From Oscheius sp. JU75 (Eukaryota; Nematoda; Chromadorea; Rhabditida; Rhabditidae): a stretch of DNA of 64,000 nt. Positions 43,945 to 56,200 of this stretch are shown one piece after another. The position numbers were made by a program, and so were the translations under genes. The notes under the pieces were generated by a model. It saw only the letters and a program-made list of their open reading frames with translations, made no database searches and was not told the DNA's origin. Position 1 is the first letter of the stretch, and each line of letters opens with the position of its first letter. Where the stretch lies: the NCBI GenBank assembly GCA_037178855.1, contig JASJZC010000003.1:310001-374000 (forward strand). The letters are read 5' to 3'.

Positions 43945-44535
43945 TGTCTCTTACTGTTGATCTGTTCCGCGTGGTTAGTAGTTCTGAGCCGGGAAGCCTT
44001 GCAATTGATCAAATAAACTATGAGAAAAGCAGAAAAATTGCTGTGAGGGTAAGCTTTCCTAAGAAATCAATTTTTGCGCGTCAATAAATTATTGGTACGC
44101 AATTGCGTACCGCCTTGGTGGCTCATTTTCGGTCCGACGACTGGCAGTGCACATCTTCTGCCTGTTCCAGTTTATGTCGTTTTTGCCTGCTAATCGCCTA
44201 GAACATGTAACATGTGCTGTAGGAGTCAAAGCAAACTTCCCTGAGGCTAATAAACGCGCTTAGGATCAGGTTTCCCGTCACAGCATTCTCATTAGTGGCC
44301 GAGCTTGGTATAACCCAGTTTTGTTGTTTCTACAACCATTTTACATTAGGACCTTGAGCTAAACGGTTACATTACGTGTCTGTAAGCTATTCAACCTATA
44401 AAATACCCGTCACAGTGGTTTTAGAGCTTCGTACAAGTCTCTGTAGAACTTTTGCTTGGTTGCCATCATTTGCTGGTATATTTCTGCTTTTCTCTTCAAC
44501 CCTCAGAGCAACTTACATCATAAACCTTTTTCAGT
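43945..44535. other. Bidirectional spacer between BLOC1S1 and MRPL16
   Basis: 591 nt separating two ATGs on opposite strands. No exon or strong TATA box recognised. It probably carries both promoters. Confidence 0.5.
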
Positions 44536-45461
44536 ATGAATTACGGCCGATGTCTCGCCCGAATAACAGCCAGCTGCTGCCCAACAACGGCAGTCCGCGG
44601 AATCAAGAAGTACCCCTTTCCAGTCACTTTTGAAAGTCAGTCTCTCTTTTTTCCCGATTCTAAGCATTCTTTCAGACGTAAATTTCCCTCCCAGCGGCCA
44701 ATTCAAGCTGCCAGTCATGCCGGCCGAGCCCTTTTATGACGGGGAGAAGGGCGAGAGGAAGTTTGTCTCCATTTTTCCAATCTTTTATTGAATATTCAGG
44801 TACAAAAGCACGAAGAGAATGATCGAAGCCCGAGGAGTCGAGGAAATCCACACAGAACTGATCCACGAGCAGTTTGGCCTGGCCGCAGTGAGCGGAGGCT
44901 TCATCAGCTCTGATGACTTCAAATTTATTCAGGTTTCTTACATTTTTTGCCCAAGAAATGGAAGTTTTAGGACCGAATCAACAAAAATCTCCTAGAAAAG
45001 CAGTTTGCCATCTGGCGAGTCGATGCCCCCTGGCTGCCGAGGACCAAGAAGGCTCAGGGAACACGTCTCGGAGGAGGAAAGGGTTCCATCGCCAAATATG
45101 TGACCCCGGTCAAGGCAAACAGAATCATTCTCGAGGTCGGAGGCTATATAACGGAAATTGAGGTGGGATTTTCTTTATTTTACGGTCTTTTTACGCTTTT
45201 AAGGCCAAAGCCTTCCTGCTCTACATGACCGAGCGCTTCACCTTCCCTGTTGAGTTTGTCAGCCAGCAGATTTTGACCGAACGGCGTCAGAAGGAGAAGG
45301 AAATCGCCGAGCACAATATGAACCCCTTCAACTGGGACAAAGTAGGCTATTTTTTTCAGTTTGTGATCTCAGAAATCTTTCAGCTAATCAAGTACAACAT
45401 GCAAAACTGCACCAGGTGGCTCTCCGACTACGATATTCAGTGGAAGGGGCGTTATCGCTAA
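44536..45461 (+). CDS. MRPL16: Mitochondrial ribosomal protein L16
   Basis: Exons 44536-44635, 44676-44760, 44800-44932, 44971-45162, 45204-45341 and 45384-45461 give 241 residues; introns are 38-42 nt. The central region has the uL16 fold signature: FAIWRVDAPWLPRTKKAQGTRLGGGKG, followed by IAKYVTPVKANRIILEVGG and the helix AKAFLLYMTERFTFPVEFVS. The first about 30 residues are basic and Ser/Thr/Cys-rich without acids (MNYGRCLARITASCC), a plausible mitochondrial targeting sequence. uL16m sits near the A-site side of the mitoribosomal large subunit. Confidence 0.95.
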
Positions 45462-46139
45462 TCTTCCGGGCATCTGAAGCCATGTCTAGACCATTTTTTT
45501 TGTTGTCGTTTTGTTTTTAGGTTGTTATAAAGCGTTCTCTTCGTACTTTCGGCTATTTTTCACGCATATTCAAGGTTGTATGCCTCCCATTACCTCATTC
45601 ATTTGAGCTTTCCTGGTTCTTGACCGTTCTGCTCGTCAAATCGTGTAAAATCGTGATTTTCGTTAATTTACAGCAAAAAGTACCCATAAATATTGTGTTT
45701 TTCCAGGCTTTGGTGCCTTTAGGTTGATACAAAGTGATCTCTCTGAGGCATCCATACCTATCTGGATGCACTTGGCTACGTTTTGTTTGGCTCAAATCTT
45801 GTAAAACCATATTTTCCATTAGTTTATGGCTGAAATGAGACAAAAATATGAAGAGGGTAGGCTGAAAGTTAAAGGTCTCGAAAAGATGTACAACTTTGGA
45901 GAACATCGAAAAATTTAACAATGTCGTCTTTACCCCGAAAGTGAGGTTTTATGTCAGCTGATATTTAGTCTAGACCGGACCGACCTCATCCGGTCCGCGG
46001 ACACATGTCTGTTTGTCTCTGATACGTTGTCCTACACAAGTTTACTAGTTTATGCTTGTTGCGGAGCTTGCAAACCCCGATTTTCCCCCAAGGCTTCCTC
46101 CAGAAATTATCTTTTTTTTCTAATTTCTCCCTCTTTAGA
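45462..46139. other. Spacer between MRPL16 and PGAP2
   Basis: No exon recognised. A half-palindrome GTACAACTTTGGAGAACAT near 45883-45901 matches one arm of the dispersed palindromic repeat. Confidence 0.5.
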
Positions 46140-47544
46140 ATGGCCCTCGGGGAGGATGAGGTCTTTTCTATCAGTTTCCGCGTATTCGTCTTCATCGTGG
46201 CCGGTCTGCCCTTCTCCGCGCTCCTCATCTGCGTCGGGCTGTCTATCCTCCTCCACTACGACGAAGCCACACGGACACATTGTCATGTAGATAATTGGTG
46301 GGTTCTGTTCCGTGTTTTCTTTTTTACAAAAAAACTTCAGGTTACCGTCAATATCAGCCGCTGTCAGCACCTACGCGCCAGAAATGTACATTTGGCGTCT
46401 GTTCATTGCAGTTCACAGCGGCCCGAGGATTATTTTTGCTTTTGCGGAGAGGTCGGTTCAATTTTTTTTGACGTTTCTAATAAATAATAATTTTTCCCGC
46501 CGAATACCCCTATTTCCAGAAATTATCTGCTTCACTCGCCCCTTAGGCCACACGGGAACTCGTATTTTTTCAAGCTCAGCTGTCGAATAGCCTGCATACT
46601 AAATCTGCTCGAGAATTTCTTCCTCATCCTGCTAACATCCGTCTCCTCGATCGAAAATCATGGTATTCTGATTATTTTTTCTTTTGGCTTATACCCTCTT
46701 TTCCAGAGTTTCACAAGCTGTTTTTCATCGGCTTCGCAATTACAGCCACACTTCACATGTTCCTCAGCACATACCTCTTCGACTATTCGGGCAGACGACG
46801 AGGATCGCAGCTCGGGGAGAAGTCGTACGAGTACAAGATTCTAGCGTGCTCAGTCTCGGTCATTTCCATAGTTCTGGCGATGTATCTCTACTGGAGGCAT
46901 AATGCGTGAGTTTTTTTCTTCGGCTTACGTTTCATAAAATTTGTACAAATTACCGTCAGAAATTTGTTTTCGAAACATTTGTGTGAAAGTTTGCTAGTAG
47001 GCATGCACCGCTTTACCAGTTTGTTCAAAAAAAAAAAAATAGCAGGCACAGAAATGTTGGACAGTTCCACCGGAAAACGATACATTTTAGTGAGTGAAAA
47101 TATGAGGTCGCTGGAGATCTCGCAACTCTCATATGCTTCCAGCGCATAACTTTCGTTTTTATGTTGCCATCCGCAGTTCGAGTATTGGTGAAGCGCGCTT
47201 TTGTCTTGAGCGATCCGGGTTCGAATCCTCTCGGCTATCTAATACCATTTTTTGTCCTGCGGCCCAGACGCCTCTCGTGTTGATTGTAAACCACAGGAAC
47301 AGTTTTACAGATTTCCTTTTTTAGCGGTCTTGTTGCCTGCCGTAAAAACAGTATTTTTTTTAGCTACTGCGAGCCCGGGATATACACGCTCTTTGCCCTG
47401 GCCGAGTACTGTATCGTCTTGGCGAACATCTTCTTCCACTCGATGGCCTGGTACGACTTCCACGGCAAGCGGATATCCTTGAGCTCGGCGGGAGACCAAT
47501 ACGGCTACCAGCTCCTCTCTACCCATGTCAACAAAAACACCTAA
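46140..47544 (+). CDS. PGAP2: PGAP2 homolog (Frag1/DRAM/Sfk1 family)
   Basis: Exons 46140-46297, 46341-46451, 46520-46662, 46707-46905 and 47364-47544 give 263 residues. Family landmarks are ATRTHCHVDNWLPSISAAVS, then RNYLLHSPLRP-type loop, NLLENFFLILLTSVSS, and the end [35 protein letters not shown]. About six hydrophobic segments are visible, as expected for this multi-pass Golgi/ER protein, which is needed for fatty-acid remodelling of GPI anchors. The 458-nt fourth intron contains a tRNA-like sequence. Confidence 0.94.
47175..47254 (+). repeat. tRNA-like sequence in a PGAP2 intron
   Basis: GGGTTCGAATCCT (about 47217-47229) is an exact B-box/T-loop consensus, and TTTTTT follows at about 47249. 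An anticodon-arm-like stem precedes it (CGCTT, 7-nt loop, GAGCG). The T stem and acceptor stem do not pair, so it is a pseudo-tRNA or a SINE head rather than a tRNA gene. Confidence 0.5.
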
Positions 47545-47829
47545 AGATTTTTACTTACTCGCAAGCCCTTTGTGCCATTTTTGCCCCCTCCCTTTCTTTT
47601 CTCACTTTTTTTTCTGGGTTAGTGCAATCCTTACGAAAACGACGGAAACCTGTGATATTTGGCGATCTTTTGTGTGTAAAATGATGTTTTTAGCATAATT
47701 TTTTTTAGGTAATAATCTTGGATTAAAAGAGTTCATCTTTCTGTTAATTTCCGCTTGTTTTAACTCGTGTCACGAGCTTGTTATCGATTTTCAAATGTGC
47801 TTATTTAGTATAGCAAATAGTTAAGAAGA

Positions 47830-50357
47830 ATGGTCTTCTTCTGCTGCGACAGCTGCGGCGAATCGCTGAAAAAGAATCAGGTGGGTATTTTTTTTTTTTA
47901 CATATAAAACAAAATTATATAATTTTTAGGTGGAAAAGCACACGTACCGCTGTCACAGCGGCAGCTACAGCTGCCTCGACTGTCAGCTCCGTTTCACGTA
48001 AGTTTTCATTGGTTTTGGCCGGGTTTTATGTTTTTTTTTCTCTGTGCGATAGGGAACCTGCTTGCGGTAGAGTTGCACTGAGTAGATTAAGAAGTTGAGA
48101 CAAAAAAACTGCCATCACACTATGCGAACGAGCTACAGCCTCCTAAAGTTGTAGCCAACTACCTTAGGGTCCTATTCGAGATCAACCGGTCTCAAAAATC
48201 GATTTTGCCGTTACGTTGCGAGTCTAAAATGATATTTTCCAGCTTATAGCTATGTTCCGCAAAGTTGTCGTTCTCCGTCTCGTCTACAACGTGGCAGAAC
48301 ATGTCCAAGCTCAAAAATCTTGTTTTCGATTCAAAAAGTAGTATAGTAGCAACTACATTTAAGAAGAAGTTTTTGGACCGGTTAATCTAAAACAACTCAT
48401 TTTCGACACTAATTTCGATTAAAACAGGTTTAACAAACAAGATAAAACTCATCCCCGTCGTTACATTTACTATAATTGGAGTATCTAAATTTAGCAGTTA
48501 TGGACTGGACCGGATTTTCCAAAAATCTCCGCTCGACCCGGGACGGTATGGGTTTGACCATAAAAAGACCCAAAATTCCAGGTTCCTATGACGGACTTAG
48601 ACAATTTTTTCGCTCATACGCGAGCATAGAAAAATTGACAGAAACAGATTCCAGATGTCAAAAAATGCGATATAGTCACGCTTTTTGGACAGGGGAAGGC
48701 CTCCCATCTTCTTCACTCCCGAACAAAACACCGATTTCAGGCCCTCGACCTACGCCGGCCACATCAAATGCATCACGGAGAACCAGAAATACGGAGGGAA
48801 GGGCTACGTCGAGAAGGCTGCCAAGGTTGTTTTGTCTTTTTCTAACCTAAAAATGGTAAAATGTAGGGCGAGGTGAAGCAGAAGGGCTGGGTTGAGCTCG
48901 TCCAGGCCGCCATCGAGAATGTGAGCGATGCAGAGGTGAAAAGGATTCTCCAGCGCGTTCAGGACTACGATAACATTCCTCGAAAAGTGAGTTTTAGTCA
49001 TTTTCCGCAAGGGATGGGAAAAGTGGTTAACTGCAGTGTAATACAGCTCATAGAGACGCATCCTTTCTATTTTTAAAAAGTTAGTTTGCTCACTCCTGCT
49101 CATTCACACTATTTTTAACCTTTCGCACCAATGGTACAGTGGTAAAGTCCTTGCTTAGCAATCGGGCAATGTTAGGCCACGGGATTCGGAGCCTAGACCA
49201 CAAAAGTCTTGAGAAGTGATTTTACGTTTTTTTAAGGAAGCCAAATTCGTCAACTTTCTCGGCAACTCGATGCGAATCCACAATCCGGGACTGTGCAAGC
49301 GCGTCTGGGCCGCAATCAGCGAGGAAACGGACAAGATGAAGAAGGAGGCCGAGCAGGCGAAGAAGGCCCAAGAATCGGTCAAAAATACCGCCAAAGACGA
49401 AGAAAAGCCCGCAGAGGAGAAGACCAATGGAGCTGTCGTCCCGGATGTTGAGGAGAATGGAAATGAGGTAAAGATTTCTCTTTTCTTCGATAGTTGTAGC
49501 GAATTTTCGAGTTGGCAAAACTTGTTTGTCTAGTCGTGAGACTCCCGGAAACTTTTTTCCTCGTTTTACTTTTCCCTCGCAATATCCCGCGGGACAAAGT
49601 TTGTGCGCAGAATTCAAATGAGTATCTGTTTTTCAGACTCCGGAAGTCGCATTTAAATGGAAGAAGGCCATCAAGAGGAAGTTAAAGGAAGCTGGAGGAG
49701 AAATGAAGGTATATTATACTTGTTCTTGTTACATTTTGACTGCTTTTGGAGATATTGGAGAGAACAGAATAGAAGTGTTCCAATTTCTTAAAAATGTTTC
49801 GAAACGTAGGGCGCAATCGGCTCTGCCCAGTCGTATTTATGTCTGGTTCAAAAGGAAGACGGCTTACGGTTTGGCGATGGCTTTACTTCTCAAGTCGTTA
49901 GCGTGTTTCGCGTTTTTCAAATTAAAACAGTTCTATCAACTTTTTCACTAAGTTTTTCTCTTATGTTTTCATTATTCATTTGTACAGTTTTTGTCCCAAG
50001 TTTGAGAAATATATCAGAGAAAAAAAAAATACATGTCTTAGGTAGAAAAAGGCAAAATAAGCGACAGATTTCTCCCGTGACACGAAATTACGTTAAATAG
50101 AGGTGCCTATTTCAATACTACCAACGCGCACATTGTGTGTCTCGCGACGTAAAACTATCGCCAAGCTGTAAGCGGTCTTTCTTTTGAACAGATTCTAAAC
50201 CTACCCAACAAATTTCTAGGTAAAACAACTGCGCCGAGCCGTGATTGCCGACTACCAGGAAGCCGGTGGCTGCGCCGAAACAGCTCCCGATCTCTTCCAA
50301 GAAAAACTCCAAAAGGCTGGGATCACCCTGACTGGCAAGCTGGCTCAACTGGTTTGA
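47830..50357 (+). CDS. LYAR: LYAR homolog (nucleolar zinc-finger protein)
   Basis: Exons 47830-47880, 47930-47997, 48741-48825, 48867-48986, 49237-49467, 49637-49708 and 50220-50357 give 254 residues. Two CCHC-type zinc fingers open the protein: CCDSCGESLKKN..KHTYRC and CLDCQLRFT..Y..HIKCI, followed by EDQKYGGKGY-like ENQKYGGKGYVEK, all diagnostic of LYAR. The middle is Lys/Glu-rich (KKEAEQAKKAQE), and the C-terminus FKWKKAIKRKLKEAGGEMKVKQLRRAV is the conserved winged-helix-like tail. LYAR acts in rRNA processing and in nucleolar transcription. Confidence 0.95.
48252..48302 (+). repeat. Dispersed palindromic repeat, isolated palindrome
   Basis: ATGTTCCGCAAAGTTGT...CTACAACGTGGCAGAACAT in a LYAR intron. 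The arms match the palindromes of copies A and B, and the following CTCAAAAATCTTGTTTT matches the sequence after those palindromes. Confidence 0.7.
49131..49195 (+). repeat. tRNA-like sequence in a LYAR intron
   Basis: TGGTACAGTGGTAAA (A-box-like) and GGGATTCGGAGCC (B-box-like) are spaced as in a tRNA, with a T run about 35 nt later. Stems are incomplete, so a pseudo-tRNA or SINE remnant is most likely. Confidence 0.4.
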
Positions 50358-50944
50358 TCCCCTCCTATTTGTTATTGTTATATTTTCTTGTTATGAACTC
50401 TCTTTTTCCGTTAATTTTCATCCCGAAAAGCAATTTAAGGAAAAGCCAACAAATAGAGGGGCTCTCGGGGGATAAACTAATGCAAGAGCTGAGGGCCCAC
50501 AGCTGAAAGCTCGGTGTGTGTTAGGGGCTGAAATCGATTTTGTGAAGCACGCCGCCGTGTGTGTTGTGGTCGGAATCTCCTGTCTCTCTGCCCTTCTTCG
50601 CCCCCATGTGCTGAAAGGATGATGTCGTCGCCAAAAGCCCCGTGACCCGGAGACCACTTGAAACTCGACGGAGGAAGAAGAAGGAATGGCTACGACGAGA
50701 GCCGCGACGTGTAAGTCTCATAACACCTAAGCGGGCTGTCCATAGGCGGTCTCAGTTTTTAAACGAAAGAGAGCACTTCTCCCAATACGTTTTGACCGAT
50801 CAAATAGCATACAATAAAAAGACAAGGTTCAAGATGTTACTCGCGAATTGGAGGTTCAGTTCAGATAGATGATAGACTTACGAAAGCTCAAATCAGTGAG
50901 TAAATCTTAGTAGAATTTGTCAATTTACACTATTCTACCATTAC

Positions 50945-51125
50945 AAAGAGTAAGCAATGTCTGTCTGTAACAGCGAGCGTATGCCGGTCTGAATTCGGCG
51001 TGCAAATAAAAAATACGCGTGAGAAGCGAAAGATGTGAAAAATGATGGTTTTTCCAACTACTGATGCAAAAAAACTTTCTGAGCGTGTTTTTGTAGGTTT
51101 AAGAATCGTTTCTGGTAACTGCAAT
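50945..51125 (-). repeat. Dispersed repeat, copy 2 (inverted)
   Basis: Minus-strand match to 11405-11545, about 140 nt, with CTCAGAAAGTTTTTTTGCA, CAGTAGTTGGAAAAACCAT and CATACGCTCGCTG. Confidence 0.65.
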
Positions 51126-51537
51126 TGCAGGAGTTTGCAAGTTGGGTCAAGACCGTAACCCCGGATCAAATTCTCTTCGCAGTAAACAGCAGTACAACAG
51201 CAGTCTCCCCACATTTTATTTACGCACCTCAAAACTGCCAGAATAATTTCCTGCGAATCTTCTTCCTTCGACTGGAGAAAGCGTCCCTCAATTAGAATGC
51301 AATGAGATCAATTGTCTTCAAATTGCTGCTGGGAGGGGGAAGATGGAGAGAACGGGCGTTGTAATGGAGAGAAGAATAGCCATAATTTCTGCTAGTAGTC
51401 CAACGGTAAAGCAAGAAGAGAACCTGTAGTCAAAAGAAAGTGGGGCTGGATTAGAGAAGGTAACACAGACTTGGACAGATAGGCAGGACGACCGAAACTG
51501 ATAGAAAAGACAGGGATAGAGATATGGCATATACTGA

Positions 51538-52033
51538 TTAAGACATGTTCAATAGACAGGGGTAGTAGTAGCAGGCATCGCGAACCTGGCCGGAATGTTC
51601 GATCACGTCGGCCTGCTTCGGCCAAGCCAGCCCATGCTTGTAAACAGCGAGCACCTTTGGTCAGTAACCTGGCCTGGCCGGCCAGGTTTGCGATCTCTGG
51701 TAGCACTACTAGCCGATAGATATGCCGACAAGTTAATAAGGTCCAGTGGAACGTTACGCCGTGTCGACATGGCATGTATACTTGGGCATCCGACTTGATG
51801 GCGCATACCTGGTGCGGCGTTTTTCTCGAAAATCGACCCATACACCCTTGGCGTCATTTTTGCTCAAGGTAGGCATGCATTAAAGCAGTCTCCAGCAAAA
51901 TGCAGCTATGACCAGCTCAAATCCGAGAAAAATAGCTCGGCTCGATTTTGAGTCGAGTCGGTGTGTATGAGATAGAATCTGAGAAAAACGTTGCACCAGC
52001 TCTGCGCCTCTGACTTGAATGCCCAAGTATACC
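51538..52033. repeat. Two adjacent foldback repeats
   Basis: Arms 51538-51592 and 51677-51738 are inverted copies (AGTAGTAGC..., CGAACCTGGCC / GGCCAGGTTTGCG). Arms 51776-51856 and 51955-52033 are inverted copies (GTATACTTGGGCAT, CTGGTGC, CGTTTTTCTC, CATACACC). A 14-nt perfect palindrome CCTGGCCGGCCAGG lies at about 51674-51687. Confidence 0.7.
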
Positions 52034-52574
52034 GGCACGGGCCCGGCGGGGCACTCGCTGACGGGGCAGGTTATAAGCTAGATTGGAGATGGAAAAGGTG
52101 ACAGACTGCCTAGGGACTATTTGACTAGGAGAAGTAGCGTAGGAAAGCTGGATAGGACAGCTTAGCTGAAGGGAAGATTGACAGCCTGACTTGGAACATG
52201 TTGACAGAAACCAACTGTCAGAAATTAGAAGACAGTTGACGCAGACAGTGATCATGCGAGGTAGCAAAGTTTGACTGACAGTGCATGTATCAGCAAAAAC
52301 TTGTAGTCTCAACTAAAATCTTGACTATCTTCTTGATGGCGAGAGAGCTTTAAAAGAGTAAACAGCGTTGTAATGACTACCAGTTAGCGTGGAATATTTG
52401 ATCCTAATGTCCCGGTTTGTAGAAGTAAGACCTCGCAGCTTTGATTTTTCTGTACATCACAAATATTGAGTGGCTGAAGCTGAGTCTAAAGCAGAGGAAG
52501 ACTCCGTAGTAAGCAAGTGCGTAAAATGCTAAAAGCGCAACAATCAAATGGCCGGGGGTGGGCGTGCGGAGCTA

Positions 52575-52643
52575 GAAACCGTGAGGTTTCGCCCCGAACA
52601 GGAGGCGGAGCCGACTCCACGCCTCTGCTGGTGTGGAGCCGCC
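52575..52643 (+). ncRNA. Candidate structured RNA (GNRA hairpin plus GC hairpin)
   Basis: GAAACC-GTGA-GGTTTC (52575-52590) is a 6-bp stem closed by a GNRA tetraloop. At 52604-52643, GGCGG and CTCCAC pair with GTGGAG and CCGCC, giving a stacked stem with a 6-nt bulge. I do not recognise an RNA family, and no clear promoter was seen. Confidence 0.3.
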
Positions 52644-53241
52644 TCTTCTTTAGATGGCCTTTCTTCTAAAATACTATACGTGTAAGTGAGATCTATGGCT
52701 ACAGTCACGCACTATAGATGCAAAGTAGGCGCGTTACATCACCGACACAGAACCCCATTTTCTAGTTCTACAAAGTTCGTAAAATTGCTCCGAGTTCAAA
52801 ATACTGGGTTGACGAGAGAGAATAAGCCATACAATCGCTCAAAGTTAGACAGTAACTTGGCTGAAAAGCTTGCGGGTTAAACTCCCAGTCATCATTACCT
52901 TTTCTAGGTCAATCTATGTCTATCTCACCTACCCATAGTCACAGAACCCTATTGAATCTCCAGTCTTTCGATAGGAAGCAGTCTCTCTCTCTCTAGTGGG
53001 ACTGTGGGACCCATAGTAGTGGGATCCATACAACAGCCACTGGACTTGTTCGGAATGGATTGAAAGCCAAAAGACGGGTCTCGGGGATTTCAGATGAACC
53101 ATGCCGTCTGTAGAAACGAATAAGTAGTCGGATCCATACAACTAATACCTTTCCAAGACAGGAAAACGTTAGGAAAAAAACTAGTTAAAAGTACTGCTAA
53201 ACAAGCCGCCCTCGAGCCCTCTAAACGCCTTCGTTTTTCAG

Positions 53242-56200
53242 TCTCGGCCAAGATCCGGACACTTTCCGACTTCCAGCTGCGCCTCTCAACCAATCAGCAG
53301 CCGCCAAGCAGTGCCGAAATCATCACAACTCTTCGCTACTTCCAACAGACACTTATAGGGTAAGTGTGAAACCACTTGCTTACACCTGCTAAATGACTGA
53401 AGAAGAAGCTGGACCGAGAGAGGGAGAGAGTCATTAGGAAGAGTGCTCCCGAGCGCTCGCTCCCTGCCAATTTCCGAGACCTCTTCTGATGAAAATGAAT
53501 GGGGTTGAGACAGGGGGAGAGAGAGAGACTAGGTCTATTGTCTTTCTTTTTGAGTGAAAAGAGGATTTCTGGGAGTTCGATGGAAGAAGGAGAGGAACGC
53601 AGGTTCGAAAGAACAATTGAAGACTGGGGGTAGGACGTCTAGAGAGAGAGAGAGAGAGATAGCCACAAAGGATTTTGGTGGTTCTTTACACGCCTGCATC
53701 CAAAATGGCGGCAATCCTGTCGCAAACACTGAAATCCGATGCTTACCGCTTGCATCGGAACGTCCAAGGAACTACCTCCGTTCTTAGAACATTGTTTCCA
53801 TTCCCCCACTCAAGCTCAAATCTTTATCTCACCCTCGAATCGCACTTTAAGCCATTGTTTGCGGGGCCATCGAAATTTATAACTCGTGGTTTCGGGGGAC
53901 TGCGTCTGATCACTACGAAAGACATATAAATCCACTTGTCACACATTCGGCCACTACTACTACGAATTGGCTCAGAAATGACGCCAGAGTAGCTGGAGGA
54001 CACACAGAGGGCGGCATCGGCAATTCAACGGCGGGACAAATTACCAAAAAATTTGAATAATGAAATCAGTCGAACCCACAAGACAGGGCTTAGAGTGCAT
54101 GTGGGGTCGGGCTGGGTGAGAGGACGAGGAAGGTTTTCTATTCAGACATTTTCCAGATTTCTGAAAGACTTCCCACGTGACCAGATCCAATACTGTGAAA
54201 AGTTTTCGACAGACTCTGCCAGATGGGCCCTCTACCCGAATCTCAATTACTCCGGGCTCTTCTACGCCGTCTCGAACCTTCTAGAGGTTTTCCCACTTCT
54301 GACATCGAATCAGACCAGTAAGATTTCAAGCAAATGTTCTTAAAAGTCGTTCCAGCAATCGGAGAAGCTGTCCTGGACACCCTAAAGGCCCTGATGTTGT
54401 TCTTGGACAGGGACACGTTGGAACAGATGCCTGTTCTACTGGCAGCTCAGCTTGGAGTAATGCCGAGCGAGCTGGATAAGCAGATTGTGCATCTTCTGGC
54501 TGACTGTGTACTCCCGTTCTCTGTCACTGAAGATACTCTCATTAAGCTGTCAATTCCGGGAGTACTGATGCTCGTCCTACAGCATGGAAGCGATCCGAGT
54601 AGGTTATTCTCTGTATTCTTTTCTCTCTGTCTCACTATTCTTCTGTCTTTCTGTCTCTCCGCCTCACCGTCTCTTCGTCTCCCTGTCTCTGTCTCTCAAC
54701 TAACAAACATTTTCAGGCCTCCACACCTGGATAACCGAAGGCGTCATGCAATGCAGCACCGACATCTACAGCGACTTGATGCAGGTTGTTGCAAAAGGAA
54801 CCTGTGAGTCGAGAGTCGCCGCAGCCAATCTTCTCTTTCACTACTGGCCCTTCTCGAATCCCCAGATTCTTCACCGAAAGACTATCCAGTACAAGGTCCA
54901 CGCCTGGTCACCTGTAGCCTGTCAATCGACGAGCTGTTCGGACAAAGGGCCATCTGTCAGACGCTGCTTCGACCCGATGATCTGTTCCGATGTGGCGGAC
55001 AACTCGCCGCCAGTGTTCTTGTGCAAAAAGTGTGCTGACCATGTGGTGGGAGAAAGGAAAGCCCAGTTGACTCCGCAGACCCAGCCTCTGCCTGCTGCGA
55101 GTACTACTTGTGGAAGACAGGTGGGATAGACAGAAAGACAGAGTGACAGAGAAATAGAGAGACGCAGAGAGGCAGCGAAATAAGGAACTACAGTAACCCA
55201 AAGCTTCTAGGAATGTCAATCACAGTCCCGCCTCGCCGTGGCCATTTGCTGTTCCCCTGATTGTACCAGAACTCACGGCTTCGTCCCGATGAGACTGTGT
55301 CAGGAATGCTACCAGACAGTTCATCCACCTACAGCTGCCCAGCACTTGGTTCACCACGGGAGTGGTGTCGTTTGGGGGGCACCCATCATGTGGGACACAG
55401 TAGAAGCCATAGTCAAGCTGCTGCGAGAAACCACAACCTTCGAAGGAGCTGAATCCGAAGGGAAGAGACCAAAATGGCTTCGACAGCTGGAAGCAGGAAA
55501 TTCCATGGGCAAGGAAATCGACAAGATGGCTGATGAGAGAAGAATGCTGAGTCGGTTTGGTGTATGGCTCATGGCCGCTCTCTGTCCTCCGACCGAGTTC
55601 GCGGACAAAAAGGCCATCGGATACATGATGTACAACGTTTTCCAGTGGTTCTCAACCACTGCTCTACTACCAAACGATGGCCTTGGAGCGCTTCTGGAAC
55701 AGTTGAAGACTGATGTGAGTGGAACTGCCTTTTCGAACCTAAGAAGTCATTTTCAAGCAAAATGATGTTCTGCAAAGTTGTAGCCCTGACCAAAACCTAC
55801 AATTTTACAAAACATCATTTGGCTGAAAAAACACTTCTTGGATCCCGAAAGAAATATTTGAAAGTTTGGCTTGAGCTCGGCCGCCCAAGTCACACCCCTA
55901 CTATCTCCTCTCTGTCTTTTCCCTATATAGACGCGCAACATTTAGTCAGCTTTCGGGCTTATTCTGATCGTTTTGCGGTACCCTCAGATCATGATCGTTG
56001 TAGAACGAGTCTAACGAGGTAACTTCGAGAGTGGTCTAGGGAAAAATACAGAGAAAAGGGCTCTGGTCTGGCTTATTGCCAGGCTAGAGCCCTTTCTCTT
56101 TGGGATAAAGAGAAATTCATGTTCGATTTATCAGTAACCGAATTGCTGCTTCAGTTCGTCTGCGACTGGATCAACATGGCCATCCGAGTCCACGACGATG

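Larger units (their letters stand above)
50358..53241. other. Repeat-rich spacer between LYAR and UNC79
   Basis: 2.9 kb without a supported exon. It holds the inverted copy of the 11405 repeat (50945-51125), nested foldbacks (51538-52033) and a GC-rich hairpin pair (52575-52643). The first coding exon of UNC79 is probably in the last kilobase but was not identified. Confidence 0.5.
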
